Part shown: positions 1 to 10,800 of the stretch, piece after piece | Numbering within the stretch: position 1 is the first letter of the stretch | Layout of the letters: every line of letters starts with the position of its first letter | Assembly (NCBI GenBank): GCA_020726505.1 | Contig: JAHLEZ010000004.1 | Coordinates: forward strand, 2,046,001-2,110,000 | Length of the DNA: 64,000 nt | Origin: Leptodontidium sp. MPI-SDFR-AT-0119 | Taxonomy: Eukaryota > Ascomycota > Leotiomycetes > Helotiales > Leptodontidiaceae | Direction: 5' to 3' | Position numbers and translations under genes: made by a program | The notes under the pieces: generated by a model | What the model saw: the letters and a program-made list of their open reading frames with translations, nothing else | The model's database searches: none | What the model was told of the DNA's origin: nothing

Positions 1-2169
1 CTCGCTGGCCAACTAGAAGGCATGGTGGATCTAGATCGTGTCGTCGTCGTTGCCGGCTTTGCTGAAGTTGGACCCTTTGGCAGTTCTCGAGTGAGATGGG
101 ACATGGAAGTGAACGGTCATCTCTCTCCCGAGTCCTGTATCGAGTTAGCCTGGTCAATGGGCCTCATCAAGGCCCATTCAGGTGTGATATGTGGAGAGCC
201 CTTCTCAGGTTGGTTGGACCAGGAGACTGGAAAGCCCATTGCAGACACAGAAGTCCAAGAGAAATACGAAAGCTACATGCTGGAGCATGTCGGCATACGC
301 TTACTGGACCGATTGCGAGGCTCGCCCTCCTGGAGTGCTGCCGAAGCTCTTCATGAGGTTGAGATCACTAAAGATCATGAGCCTTTTGAAGTGAGCCGCG
401 AAGCAGCAATGCAACTCAAACAGGCGCATGGCGACAACATCCAGCTCATGCCAGTCCAAGACGATCGTGTGAAAGTGGTGCTTACCAAAGGAGCCAAGAT
501 TATGATTCCTAAGCTCATTGCTACTCAACACACCGTCGGTGGGCAGATCCCCAGGGGATGGGATGCTCGAACATACGGCATTCCTGACGATATTGTAAGC
601 CAGGTGGACACAGTGACTCTTTACGCACTAGTTGCCGCCGCCGAAGCCCTACAGTCTGCTGGTGTCCCCGACGCATTCGACTTCTACAACTATGTTCACG
701 TCAGCGACATTGCAAACTGTGTCGGATCCGGACTTGGAGGATCTCGAAGCTTTGGTAACATTTTCAAGGGACGCTACAAGGACGAGCCCGTATCAAAAGA
801 CGTGCTCTCAGAAGTCTTCATCAGCTCTGGCAGTGCCTGGATCAACATGCTGCTCCTTTCCGCAGCAGGAGCAAACCGAACTCCTGTCGGCGCATGTGCC
901 ACAGCCATGGAGTCTCTAGACACTGCCTGCGATCTTATTCAGACAGGCAAAGCCAAAGTATGTCTTGTAGGCGCATTCGACGACATGATGAAAGAGATCT
1001 CGGATGAATTTGCCAATCTTCAGGCATCGATCAATGCAGATGAAGATACGGCAGCAGGCCGTGAACCCAGAGAGATGAGTCGACCAGCGACTTCGACTCG
1101 TGCAGGTTTTGTAGAGTCGGAAGGAGCAGGCATTCAGGTGGTCACATCTGCAAGTGTAGCCCTGGAAATGGGCCTTCCAATCTACAGTATCATTGCAATG
1201 ACCCATACGGCGATGGACAAAGCTGGTCGTTCAATCCCAGCCCCTGGACGTGGACTCTTGGGTGCTGCAAAACAGACGTCCGGGGCTTTTGACTCTCCCT
1301 GGATGAGCATGGCATACCGGCGCCGGGCATTGCAGAATCGATTGAAACAGATCAAGGAGATGCGTGGGCTTCAAGTTGGATACCTTGACGAAGAGCTGGC
1401 TGAGATCAAAATCTCGGGCACCGATCCGGTGGAGGTAGAGGAGCACCGAACCCAACGACTCAAGGATATCGAGCGTGACGTCGCACGTGACTGTCGCGAT
1501 GCTCGAAACCAGTACGGAAATCGCTTCTGGACACACGACGAACGAATTGCGCCTATTCGAGGTGGTCTTGCTGTATGGGGCTTGACAATAGATGACCTCG
1601 ATGTCACTTCTTTCCACGGCACGTCGACAAAAGCAAACGAAAAGAACGAGGCGACGCTGGTCAATGCACAACTTCGGCATCTGGGCCGAACCGATGGGAA
1701 TGTCCTCCCGGTTGTGTTTCAGAAATCCCTGACGGGCCACCCGAAAGGCCCTGCCGGTGCATGGATGTTGAACGGCTGTCTGCAGATGATGCATGACGGA
1801 CGCATTCCTGGTAATCGGAATGCCGATAACATTGATGAGGAGCTGGAAAAGTGCGAGTTCCTCGTCTTCCCCAACAAGACTATCAGCAAGCCGAATATGA
1901 AGGCATTTACACTTCAATTGTTTGGTTTCGGTCAGAAGGGAGGCATGGCAATTGGCGTTCATCCACGATACCTCTATGCCACTCTACAACGAGACCAGTT
2001 TGAGAAGTATAGCGCGAAGTTGCGACAGCGAGAACGAAAAGCGATGCGCAGTTTCCATCGAGGTATCTTTACCAACAGCGTTTTCCAAGCGAAACAGGCT
2101 CCCCCATACCCAGTGGGCGAAGAGACAAAAACTCTTCTTAATCCTGCCTATCGAACGGATGCTATGTAG
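1..2169 (+). CDS. fatty acid synthase alpha subunit, C-terminal ketosynthase part (partial, no PPT domain)
   Basis: The reading frame is open at the left edge and continues through the ATG at 22, so this is the 3' part of a larger gene. The protein is the beta-ketoacyl synthase region of a fungal type I FAS alpha subunit: it condenses malonyl and acyl units during fatty-acid elongation in the cytosolic FAS dodecamer. Numbering from the ATG at 22, I see the catalytic Cys292 (GACATAMES), His532 (FHGTSTKANE) and His573 (KSLTGHPKGPAGAW), plus the end-of-KS motif GFGQKG. No intron is needed. Housekeeping alpha subunits continue for another 150-200 residues with a phosphopantetheinyl transferase domain; here the frame stops shortly after LNPAYR and nothing PPT-like follows. 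Known alpha subunits that feed polyketide pathways (StcJ/HexA type) are likewise shorter, so I infer a secondary-metabolite paralogue. Housekeeping FAS2 with a truncating mutation is the alternative. Confidence 0.93.
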   Translation, partial: LAGQLEGMVDLDRVVVVAGFAEVGPFGSSRVRWDMEVNGHLSPESCIELAWSMGLIKAHSGVICGEPFSGWLDQETGKPIADTEVQEKYESYMLEHVGIRLLDRLRGSPSWSAAEALHEVEITKDHEPFEVSREAAMQLKQAHGDNIQLMPVQDDRVKVVLTKGAKIMIPKLIATQHTVGGQIPRGWDARTYGIPDDIVSQVDTVTLYALVAAAEALQSAGVPDAFDFYNYVHVSDIANCVGSGLGGSRSFGNIFKGRYKDEPVSKDVLSEVFISSGSAWINMLLLSAAGANRTPVGACATAMESLDTACDLIQTGKAKVCLVGAFDDMMKEISDEFANLQASINADEDTAAGREPREMSRPATSTRAGFVESEGAGIQVVTSASVALEMGLPIYSIIAMTHTAMDKAGRSIPAPGRGLLGAAKQTSGAFDSPWMSMAYRRRALQNRLKQIKEMRGLQVGYLDEELAEIKISGTDPVEVEEHRTQRLKDIERDVARDCRDARNQYGNRFWTHDERIAPIRGGLAVWGLTIDDLDVTSFHGTSTKANEKNEATLVNAQLRHLGRTDGNVLPVVFQKSLTGHPKGPAGAWMLNGCLQMMHDGRIPGNRNADNIDEELEKCEFLVFPNKTISKPNMKAFTLQLFGFGQKGGMAIGVHPRYLYATLQRDQFEKYSAKLRQRERKAMRSFHRGIFTNSVFQAKQAPPYPVGEETKTLLNPAYRTDAM

Positions 2170-4498
2170 GTAGAAACCTAGGCAGCGGTTAGCAAAATGG
2201 AGGCTCATGACTAAATACCATCGTGGTGGCGATTAGGAAATTGGACTCAACAACTCCGCTTGGTGCTCTCAGGGCATCTGTGATAACTCTCTTTAAGGTC
2301 TTCTCGGGGATTATTGAGTCGAGAGAGTCTTGAAACAAGAAATATGGTTCTTGTCAAGCGAGAATCATCATGACAGCCTCACGAGGGGCCAAGATATTTC
2401 ACGATGATTTCCGAGGACGGGAACAGGTACTAGGAATGTATTTAGCAATGAGTTTCTACTATGATTTTAAGGTCTCAGGCGTTTTGAGAGACATTGGCAT
2501 CATCCTTTACGAGGATCACACACACATACCTGCAATGCACACAAGATTCAATTGATTCGATAGAGCTTTAGAGAATTACTATTGAGGAAAAGAAAGCTGC
2601 TCTGTTCTCAGATAAGTTCGATTTGAGAGACGGCTCTCGATAATTCCTGGTCTCGGAGATAACACTTTATACAGAAAATGGGTTCAAGTCTCGGATTTTG
2701 TTATGGATGGTAGCATGTGAACTTTCATCCAAGGTATGCATCTTTGCATTGTTGTAATGAGACTCAGGTGGAAGGGAACATTATCACGAAAGAATCATAT
2801 CTATTCAAGATTGGGCCTTAGATTCTTTGTAATTAGTAATTAACTGCCCAATTGAATAACGCATAAATCCAACACAATCCCTTGGTATTTACTCAATATT
2901 CGCTTATTCCCGAGTAGGACTTTTATACCCTCCTTCAAACCCGGATTAAGTCAACCAGTGTACGATTTATATTAATTACCAAAAACAAAATCCGAGTTCC
3001 TTGTGGATTTGAGAAGATCTTCATCATGTTCAATCATGCAGGCAGATCTACACCAGGTTAATTCTAATGAAGTGATGTGGAGTGTTTTAAAGGTGGGTTC
3101 GCTTTAAAAGGAGATCAGGAAGGATGCAGGACACTTACTGTCCAAGCCGAGGCCTGCTTGCTTTTTGGAACTGGAAAAGTCATGTTCTGACCAATTATTC
3201 CTTATTAGAGAGTTTCTACATAGTTTCTACATAGTTTCTACATAGTTTCTACTTGTTGTACTTCGTCGGTCATAGCACTGACGTTTCTTGTTTTTCTCTT
3301 GAACAGGTGTGTGTCCGAAGTTTCGAAGTTTGCGAAGTAATACCAGGCCACAACATTGCCATTCAGTGCTAACCGACCATGAGTATATATCTATATACCG
3401 AACATATTCGAGTCTAGTCAAGCCTAGTCCGCGTTCATCTAAGTGCCTCGGCGATCGAGATGGTTTGGGTAATACTTCTTGATCACCTCGTTCTGGGCCG
3501 GGTAGCGTTGAGGACCTAGGTAGTGTGCATGCATTAGAACATTGGAGGTATACCGAAGTGAGGGGTAGAGTAGACGGTTCAAATTCAATAGCCGCGAACC
3601 TGGGTTTAGCACAGTCAAAAAGCTTCTCTCTCTCTCCTTTACCGGCTGTGTCTCTCTTCACACAGCGATTTTTTCGTCCCGAAGAATGTTAACCCCAAGA
3701 AATGTGCATTTCTATGAAGTATATATGCTAATTATGGTAGCTTCAATACTAATTCTTGTAGAGGTCCAAGGTTGAGCGTTGTTCTAGGGGGGGGGGGGGT
3801 CATTTATTTTTTCCCTAGAGTCGCCGACTTCACTGAGCGGAGATAGGTGGCAGGATGTTTTTTACCGGCCATTCTACAAACGCAAATGTGACAGCTGAGG
3901 TAGGCATCGCAATGTAGCCTAGCTACAGAGTTTCTTCTGTACCACCTATCGGTAAATGGAAATCCTGTTTGAATTTTTTTCTACCAGAATCGAATATGAT
4001 CGCATCAAAAATATTTACGGAATTGCTTTGAAGCGCTCACACAACATTTCCCTTGGTTCTCCTCAACTAGGTGAATGCTCGGATGACCGATGTCGTCTCA
4101 CTGAATTTTCGCTCGTAATAAAGACTGACCAATCAATTGAAAATTGAACTTGGAAGTATTGAATTGTTTCATTCACCTCGCTAAGCTGACCAAGGCTGGG
4201 GGCTTACTTGCAGGTACGAACCGCCCAGTTGTAAGACGAGCCCAATCTCAAGCCACAAGCTGACTATGCGTGTCATACATGCATGACGTACCCCTCTGCC
4301 GAAGACTGAAGACATCAAACAGAGAACTGCCGGTCATGAATGAGTGCCTCTCAAAAATATACAACAGACTCGGAAACCCCCCCCTCCCCCTCCAAAGCAT
4401 ACAAGAGATCTGGTCAAGCTAAAACGTGATCGCGCTGCTAAAATCAGAGACCTCCTCTAGATTGCAAATAGTAAAATACATATCCCAAAAACTGATCT
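2170..4498. other. gene-poor spacer downstream of FAS
   Basis: AT-rich intergenic DNA of about 2.3 kb. No frame shows a recognisable domain; the longest minus-strand frame (3227-3661) has low-complexity, non-protein-like composition. It contains an 11-bp tandem repeat at 3211-3252 and a 13-base G run at 3787-3799. No remnant of a phosphopantetheinyl transferase domain is visible. Confidence 0.6.
3211..3252. repeat. 11-bp tandem repeat, about four copies
   Basis: The unit agtttctacat is repeated at 3211, 3222, 3233 and 3244 (last copy incomplete), perfectly in phase. A simple minisatellite. Confidence 0.9.
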
Positions 4499-5282
4499 TC
4501 ACTTGCTAACTTTGGGACGTTTCCGTCCATTTGAGTATCGCCGAATCCTGGTACAGCTCTGGTTCTCAACGTGTGTATTCCTGGCTGTTTTGCGACTGAA
4601 GAAAGCGCCACATTTGGGGCAATAGTATGTTGGTCTCTTGTCCGAATATTCCCGTCTATGTCGAGCGAGATTGCTTGAAGTAGTGAAGCCCCGTCCATTG
4701 CATCCGTGGTCCCAACATACTAAGTCGTCCTGGCGTTGATGGTATGTGGGGGTGGAGTTGTCTGAAGTAGATGTTGGAGATTCGCTGATGACGCCATCAT
4801 ATTCCGACTCGGATGACCCTGTTAAGTGCTTGGATGCACCTGCAGTGGTGGATGTTGGCAAAGCTTCGTTTTGAAGCCCGGGCTCTGACAGGGGGATAGA
4901 GTACCTGTACAAATTAGCAATTTGTTATTGGTGTGACCAGATTTTTGGGTGGTTCTGTAACTTACTGCGTCTGTTGTCTGCGTCGTGAAACCGGTTTACA
5001 AGCAGGTGCTTTCTCTCTCGACCTCGAGGTATTATTCATATGAGGTGCGTGATCCGAATCTACAGAAAAGGTCAGAGCTTCCAGAACATAAAAGTTCGCC
5101 AAGATGGCTGGGTGCATACCAGGCAAAGCGGTATTACTGTCACGACGGGGACCAAAGTCTATTGCGGGTGATGAATTATGTAGAAAGCACATCCAGTCCA
5201 GGATGAACTCTTTTCCGTTTGATGGCAGTAAGTAAGACATGGTCATACAGATATCGAAAAGCACGCAATTGTCAGAGATCAT
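4499..5282 (-). CDS. small C2H2-type zinc finger protein with one degenerate finger
   Basis: Two exons on the minus strand: 5282-4966 and 4904-4499, joined over a 61-bp intron with GTAAGT donor, a TGCTAAT branch site and ACAG acceptor; the frame is kept and gives 240 residues. The C-terminal third carries two zinc-finger-like modules. The first has CWDHGC and NLARHRREY, with Tyr where the second zinc-binding His is expected (TAT instead of CAT/CAC). The second has [10 protein letters not shown] and NTHVENQSC, giving a C2HC arrangement. The tail [13 protein letters not shown] is basic. The N-terminal 100 residues are low in recognisable features. Likely a DNA-binding protein of a family common in this fungal class, but target and role are unknown. 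The start codon is the first ATG of exon 1; an additional upstream exon cannot be excluded. Confidence 0.7.
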
Positions 5283-7852
5283 GAGGATATAACTAGAGGG
5301 CGAGTAGTGATATAGTAAAGGGCTCCAATGACTTCATGCTCGAGGTGAGTGTACAATCAGATGGTTATCCATTTACATACACGTTCTCTACGTGGGACTG
5401 ATCCTACTAGGACCCTAGTCGGTGTTCCTTGTCCCAAAGGCTGTTTTTGGTAAGTAATCCCCCTGCAAACATGGGCCTCAGTAAATCCAGTCCCGCATCG
5501 AAACCGAATAACCGGCAAATTCAAATCTACTGCAGCAAGACCACTCTGTCCAACGTGTAAGCTAAGTACTACTACGATTGGACCGGAACGTCAACACTTG
5601 CTGATCTGAGACACGTTAGCGCTTAGTGGCCTGACCTTTGAGCTTCTCTTGCAGGGCTATGAGGAAGATGCACAGAACAGTTGCCAGACAGATAGGGAAT
5701 GAACCCCAGATCATTGCGGGGGTCCTCGGAGACACCGATAATCGGAATGCAGGATCAGGACGTGTTTCTATGCACAACATTACAGAAATTCTGCGAGCGG
5801 CCCGAGGCGCAAGGCAAGCCCATTCGCGGAGATAAAATATGCACTCAAGTTGAAAGCTGTGCCGCAGCCGTGCCGTCTCATCGAAAACCCTATGACTTAA
5901 AACTCGTAGTGACCTAAAAACCATCCAACCGTGCCTTTCAATTGCATCTTTATTTCAAGTCTACGCTTGTTTAGGTAGGTCCCTATGGCATGTTGATACT
6001 CTTATCTCGCACGTTCAAGCATTTCCTCAAGCTCAGTGATCGTTTTGTAGCAGAGATGACGTTTGGCTTTCGGCCTTCGGCCAGCCCGCATCCGATCGAT
6101 GTGATTCTCTCTTGTCTATGGATCTTGTAGTTCCCGTGCAGCGATACATACCTCTAATAAAGCCCACCTATATTTTGGGACTAGATGCTCTGGTGAACTT
6201 TGGAATGAGGCAGGACTAGAAGAAGGCTTGGCGTCATGGCGCCTCACATATGATAAAGCTGAGTTGTGAGACTCCGAGCTGACATCAAACTTGCTAATCT
6301 TACATGAACCTTGGTGCAAGCTGAATCCTGTTACTGTTGCAGTAAATGCTGATATTCATCACGTGAGCCATAATCCAACAACAATGGGGCAGCATAATAT
6401 TGTTTGTAGGCACTGCCAAGGCCTAACAGACTCCTGGGGTAAGAACTGGCAAGACCTTTTCTTGACTCCACGTGGTAATGAATCCAACAAGGTATCAGCA
6501 GGTTTACTTGCGGACTTGACGGCCATAAAGACCCGTTTGTGTTTCTTGGGGGTGAAGGAGTTGCAGGATTCCGGACGGGACTCATTGCCGAGCCGGGAAG
6601 ATGCAGATGCAGGATCCCTAAGCGCGTTTGGCCCCTGGTCATCAGAGCTTCGATGCTCCTAAGAAAGCTGGGCGTACGAAATCGAAAGGAATGACGACTA
6701 ATTAACAAAACTGCTTAACAAGAGCGAGGCTCTAGAAAAGAACAACACCCGCTCTGGCTCCGCAGTACAGTCAGTACCTAAAAATATTACGCACCGTCTT
6801 ACCTGATCGGGTCGCGGATCGAATAGCTGGCGCTGGCGCGAGAATGTTTAAGATCGTCTTATGGCCTTATCTTTTCGAGGATCCAATGGGCAGGAGTTCT
6901 GGATGCACGCGGCTGGATGGCAAGTGTTGAGAAGGGCCTTCTGTTGCACCTGTGCTACACGATGGAGTGCAGTACAGTAAGGTTTCTCGAACGAGGGGAG
7001 CTGTAGAAACAAGCTTTGCTCGGTAAATGTTAGCGCGCCCGCCGTCAACCTCCGGGACTGGTGAGCCAAGAGATCAGAATTAGGTAAGTCGCCCTAGGCT
7101 AGTCTATTGGTCAGATCGTGTTGTCCTAATTTTCACCTCATCCCTTGTCCATCGACCTAGACATGCTGTCAGAGTCCCATTCTAGCTACATTTTGCTTCT
7201 TCAAGTTAGCTCCCGCTCGCTGGCTGAATCCTCCAAAGCTTCAAGGTGAGCAAATGCTCGTGGAAACCTAGTATTCACCTATAGTAGGGCTACAGGGGCC
7301 ATTTTGTTGATGATCTGTTTACCTTACCTAGCTCTGGCACCGTATTCTGCTTTATTTTCACTGGCTCACTGTTCATTCTCGCGGGGAGGAACGCGAGTAC
7401 TGGACTGGCCTCAGTCAATACGGGTGTTGCTGCTTACTTGACTGACAGGGTCGCCTTTGCCGTTTATGGAATGACTGCCGGTGACCCCCAAAATGCATGC
7501 ATGGACTGTAATTCTCGACTTCTTTCGATATGGAGTGTAACATGGAGCTCAAGTTGCCCCGAGCCCTGCGGCGGCGGCATGCTCCCCTCCGTTTACCCCG
7601 ACTGTAAACCAGACGCCACCTCACACACCTGTCAGGCTCGCACAGGGCAGACGTTCCCGACCTGCTCTCCTCTTACTCTGAAGTTGCACATCAACTTCTC
7701 CCTCTCTCTCTCCCTCTCTTCCACGGTTGTACCTTACCTACTGCACTGTACCTCGATCTGCAGACACCCACCCACCCAGTCAGTCCAGCCCAGCTCAGTA
7801 CTAGCCTCTCGCCAGGAGTCCCTACTTGGGTACCTATAGCCTCTCTCGCGCA
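5283..7852. other. gene-poor spacer before the ABC transporter gene
   Basis: About 2.6 kb without a convincing gene. Several frames of 60-130 codons occur on both strands (for example 6331-6708 minus), none with a domain, plausible splice partner or coding-like composition. A pyrimidine-rich stretch around 7690-7735 (CTCT repeats) lies just upstream of the transporter start and is probably promoter or 5' leader. Confidence 0.5.
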
Positions 7853-10800
7853 ATGCCGCTCGACTGTCCCGTGAGCGTTCAAGATGTGTTCGGCCCTGTC
7901 GTCGACGGGTGCGGCTCTGATTTCGACTTCACATTACTCTTTGAAGAGAGCATTCTCTTCATCTTGCCTTTGATTATCACAACTATCCTAGCCATCTTGG
8001 AGCTTGCTCGCCGCTACAATCACCAAGCTCTATACAGAGGGGGAATTCTGCTGGCGCTGAAACTGGTATGCCGTACCCTCTTTACACCGATGGCTTTCCA
8101 CGCAAGGAATTGAGAAAAACAAAAGCTGATATACCTCTGTGATGTGCTCCAGGTTTCTTGGATTGCCCTTCTTGCGTCCCAGATCGCTTTTCTGGTACTA
8201 ATCTCAGCCAATGGCCCTCGAACGAGAGCATCAACAGCCGCAGGTGGAATTGGGGTAGCTTTGACACTGATATTAACAGCCTGCTCCTACGTCCAGCATC
8301 GGAATGCCGCGCGGTCATCGTCGGTGATCGTGTTGTACCTGTTGGGAACACTGCCTATGGATATTCTGCGCGCCCGTACTCTCTGGGATACCCAAAATGG
8401 CCGGGGTGCGGCTATCTCGATGATTTGTTATGCATCTTTCAAGCTCTGCGCTTTCATTCTGGAAATCACATGGAAATGTTCTCATGCGACCCAGAGCGGC
8501 TTGTGCGATGCACCAGAGGAGAAACACGGTATCATCGAACGAGCATTCATGTTGCGCGCGATTCCAATGTTCTCGAAAGGGTATCGGACTCCCCTACAAG
8601 CTAAAGATCTTTACAATATTGATGCGAGACTCATGAATGGTCTGTCCAGTATCCAAATAGTATTTCGATATGATCAGTGCGCGTTCTAATATTTTGTGCA
8701 GGGAACGCAAAGGGTGCTGACACGTCCCGCCTCGTGACAAACATCTTCACTTCTCATCTCCCAGAAGTGTTAGATCCTATTCTTCCTCGCCTGTACTACC
8801 TCGCTCTCCAATTCGCACAGCCTTTCCTGGTTGAGCGAGCCATTGAGCTCATATCAAACCCCAGAGGCCGAAATTTCTATCTAAACGGAGGTGGGTTATT
8901 TTACACCTAAGTTGGCATGACCAAGCTAACGGAAGGCAGGTGGATTGATTGCAGCATATGGACTAGTTTATATTGGCATCGGAGTAAGATTCGGAGTCGC
9001 TCTAAATGTGCGTTTCGGTTGCTAACATACGCAGGTCATGGCTTCTACTTACGAGGGGAAGGCTGCTCGCGCGGCTACAGTCATCCGTGCCGACCTCTCT
9101 TCTCGCATCTTTCAGCAGTCCTTGAAATTGGATCGCATCGTGGTTTCGAAAGACTCGAGTACGACAATGATCACTGCCGACGTGGATCGAGTGCAATCGG
9201 GGATCCGAAAAATGCATGATTTTTGGGCTAACCTTGCCACCATTGGCATTGGCTTGTGGTTAATCGAATCTCGACTTGGAGCTTCATCCTTGCTTACCTT
9301 GGCTGTAATAGTTGGTGAGTGCAGAATCCGCTTGCGCGTCGGTTATATTTCGCTAAAAGAAGCTAATGAACCCAGGTTCTCTCATCCTTACTGGATGGTG
9401 GTCCACGCTGGCCAGTAAATACCAAAAGAGGTGGATGGAAGCAATGGAGACGAGGCTGCATAAAACAGTCCAGGTATTCAAAGGCATCAAGAGCATCAAA
9501 CAAATGGGAGCTACTCAGCCTATTTTCGACTTGCTTCGAGCCGACAGAACTTCGGAAATCCAATTGTCTAAATACTTCCGCCTGCAAATGATTGCCATTA
9601 TCACTTTGTGTAAGTCTTGATGCCCTATCAAATCCACTTAATCGCTCACAGTTTTTAGCCTTCTCCTCACTCACCACGCTCCCCTCGGTCGGTCTGGTCT
9701 TACCAGTTGCTCTCTCGAATGGAAGATCTGGTCAATTGTTGGATGCTCGCGCCGCATTCGCCGCCCTGACGCTGTTCCAACTCGTGAGCGCAGCAATACA
9801 AGATGGCGCTGCTCATGGAATGCAGCTGATGGTAGGTATCGGCTCTCTACAGCGAGTTCAGGCCGCTCTCAACCAGCACATTTGGAAAGATGGGCGACGA
9901 AGCATCGGGAATGAGAGCACCGACTCCATCGCCACGGGATCAATCAAATTGAGCAGTGCTGATAATTCACACGAGAAAGAACCTAGCGAAAAGCATCGCG
10001 ACAGAGATGTCGCAGTGACGCTAGATAAGGTTATCACCAAGTGGAGCGAAGAAAGCGATGTGGTCGGGAAAGAAATCAGCTTCAACGTACCCCGAAACGG
10101 ACTTACCGTTCTCTACGGACCCACAGGTAGCGGCAAGTCAACATTACTGGGCCTCATGACTGGCGACAGTGCACCTGTATCTGGAAAAGTCTCAACTATG
10201 GATCAGCAAATTGGATTCTGCGACCAGCCACCTTGGATTGCCAATCTTAGCATCAGGGACAACATCGTTGGCGCTCTTCATTTTGACGAGAAGATGTACC
10301 ACATGGTTCTCGAGACATGCGCTCTGGATCGCGATATACGGGAACTTGGCGACGGCGATCAGCATATTTGTGGATTGAATGGTCAGTCTGTCAGTGGTGG
10401 ACAGAAAGCTCGGATCGTACGCAATCCTTTACACTAACTGATTGGGAGAGACGTTATTGTTACTAATTAATTCAATGTAGGCTTTGGCACGAACGATATA
10501 TTCCAGAGCGAGTCTCGTAATCCTAGACGATTGTTTCGTAGGATTAGATGGACGAACAGAGAGCTTTATCCTCGACAAAATCTTCGGGCCAGACGGTGTC
10601 CTTAATGCCCGCACGACCATCTTAGCCACGAGTTCACGTAAGTTAGTCGAGATTCTATTGATTACTCAAACTAAAATCCTTCCAGCCAAATATCTTGCCC
10701 TGGCAAACCACATCATCACCATCGATGCCAATTGCAATGTGGTTCGAGAAGGACCGTACTTAGATGCTGCGCTTACGATCAACCAGATCGAGCAACCAGA

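Noticed and set aside
2170..3000. search for a displaced PPT domain downstream of the FAS stop
   Set aside because: No GVDVE-like or WSAKEA-like sequence is seen in any frame, so the domain is truly absent here.
3227..3661. 144-codon minus-strand frame
   Set aside because: Starts in the 11-bp tandem repeat region and shows no protein-like features.
5616..5924. minus-strand frame with a hydrophobic segment (FPICLATVLCIFLIAL) as a membrane-protein exon
   Set aside because: Neighbouring frames look like fragments of a fungal membrane protein, but stops interrupt every frame and no splice model works; at best a decayed fragment.
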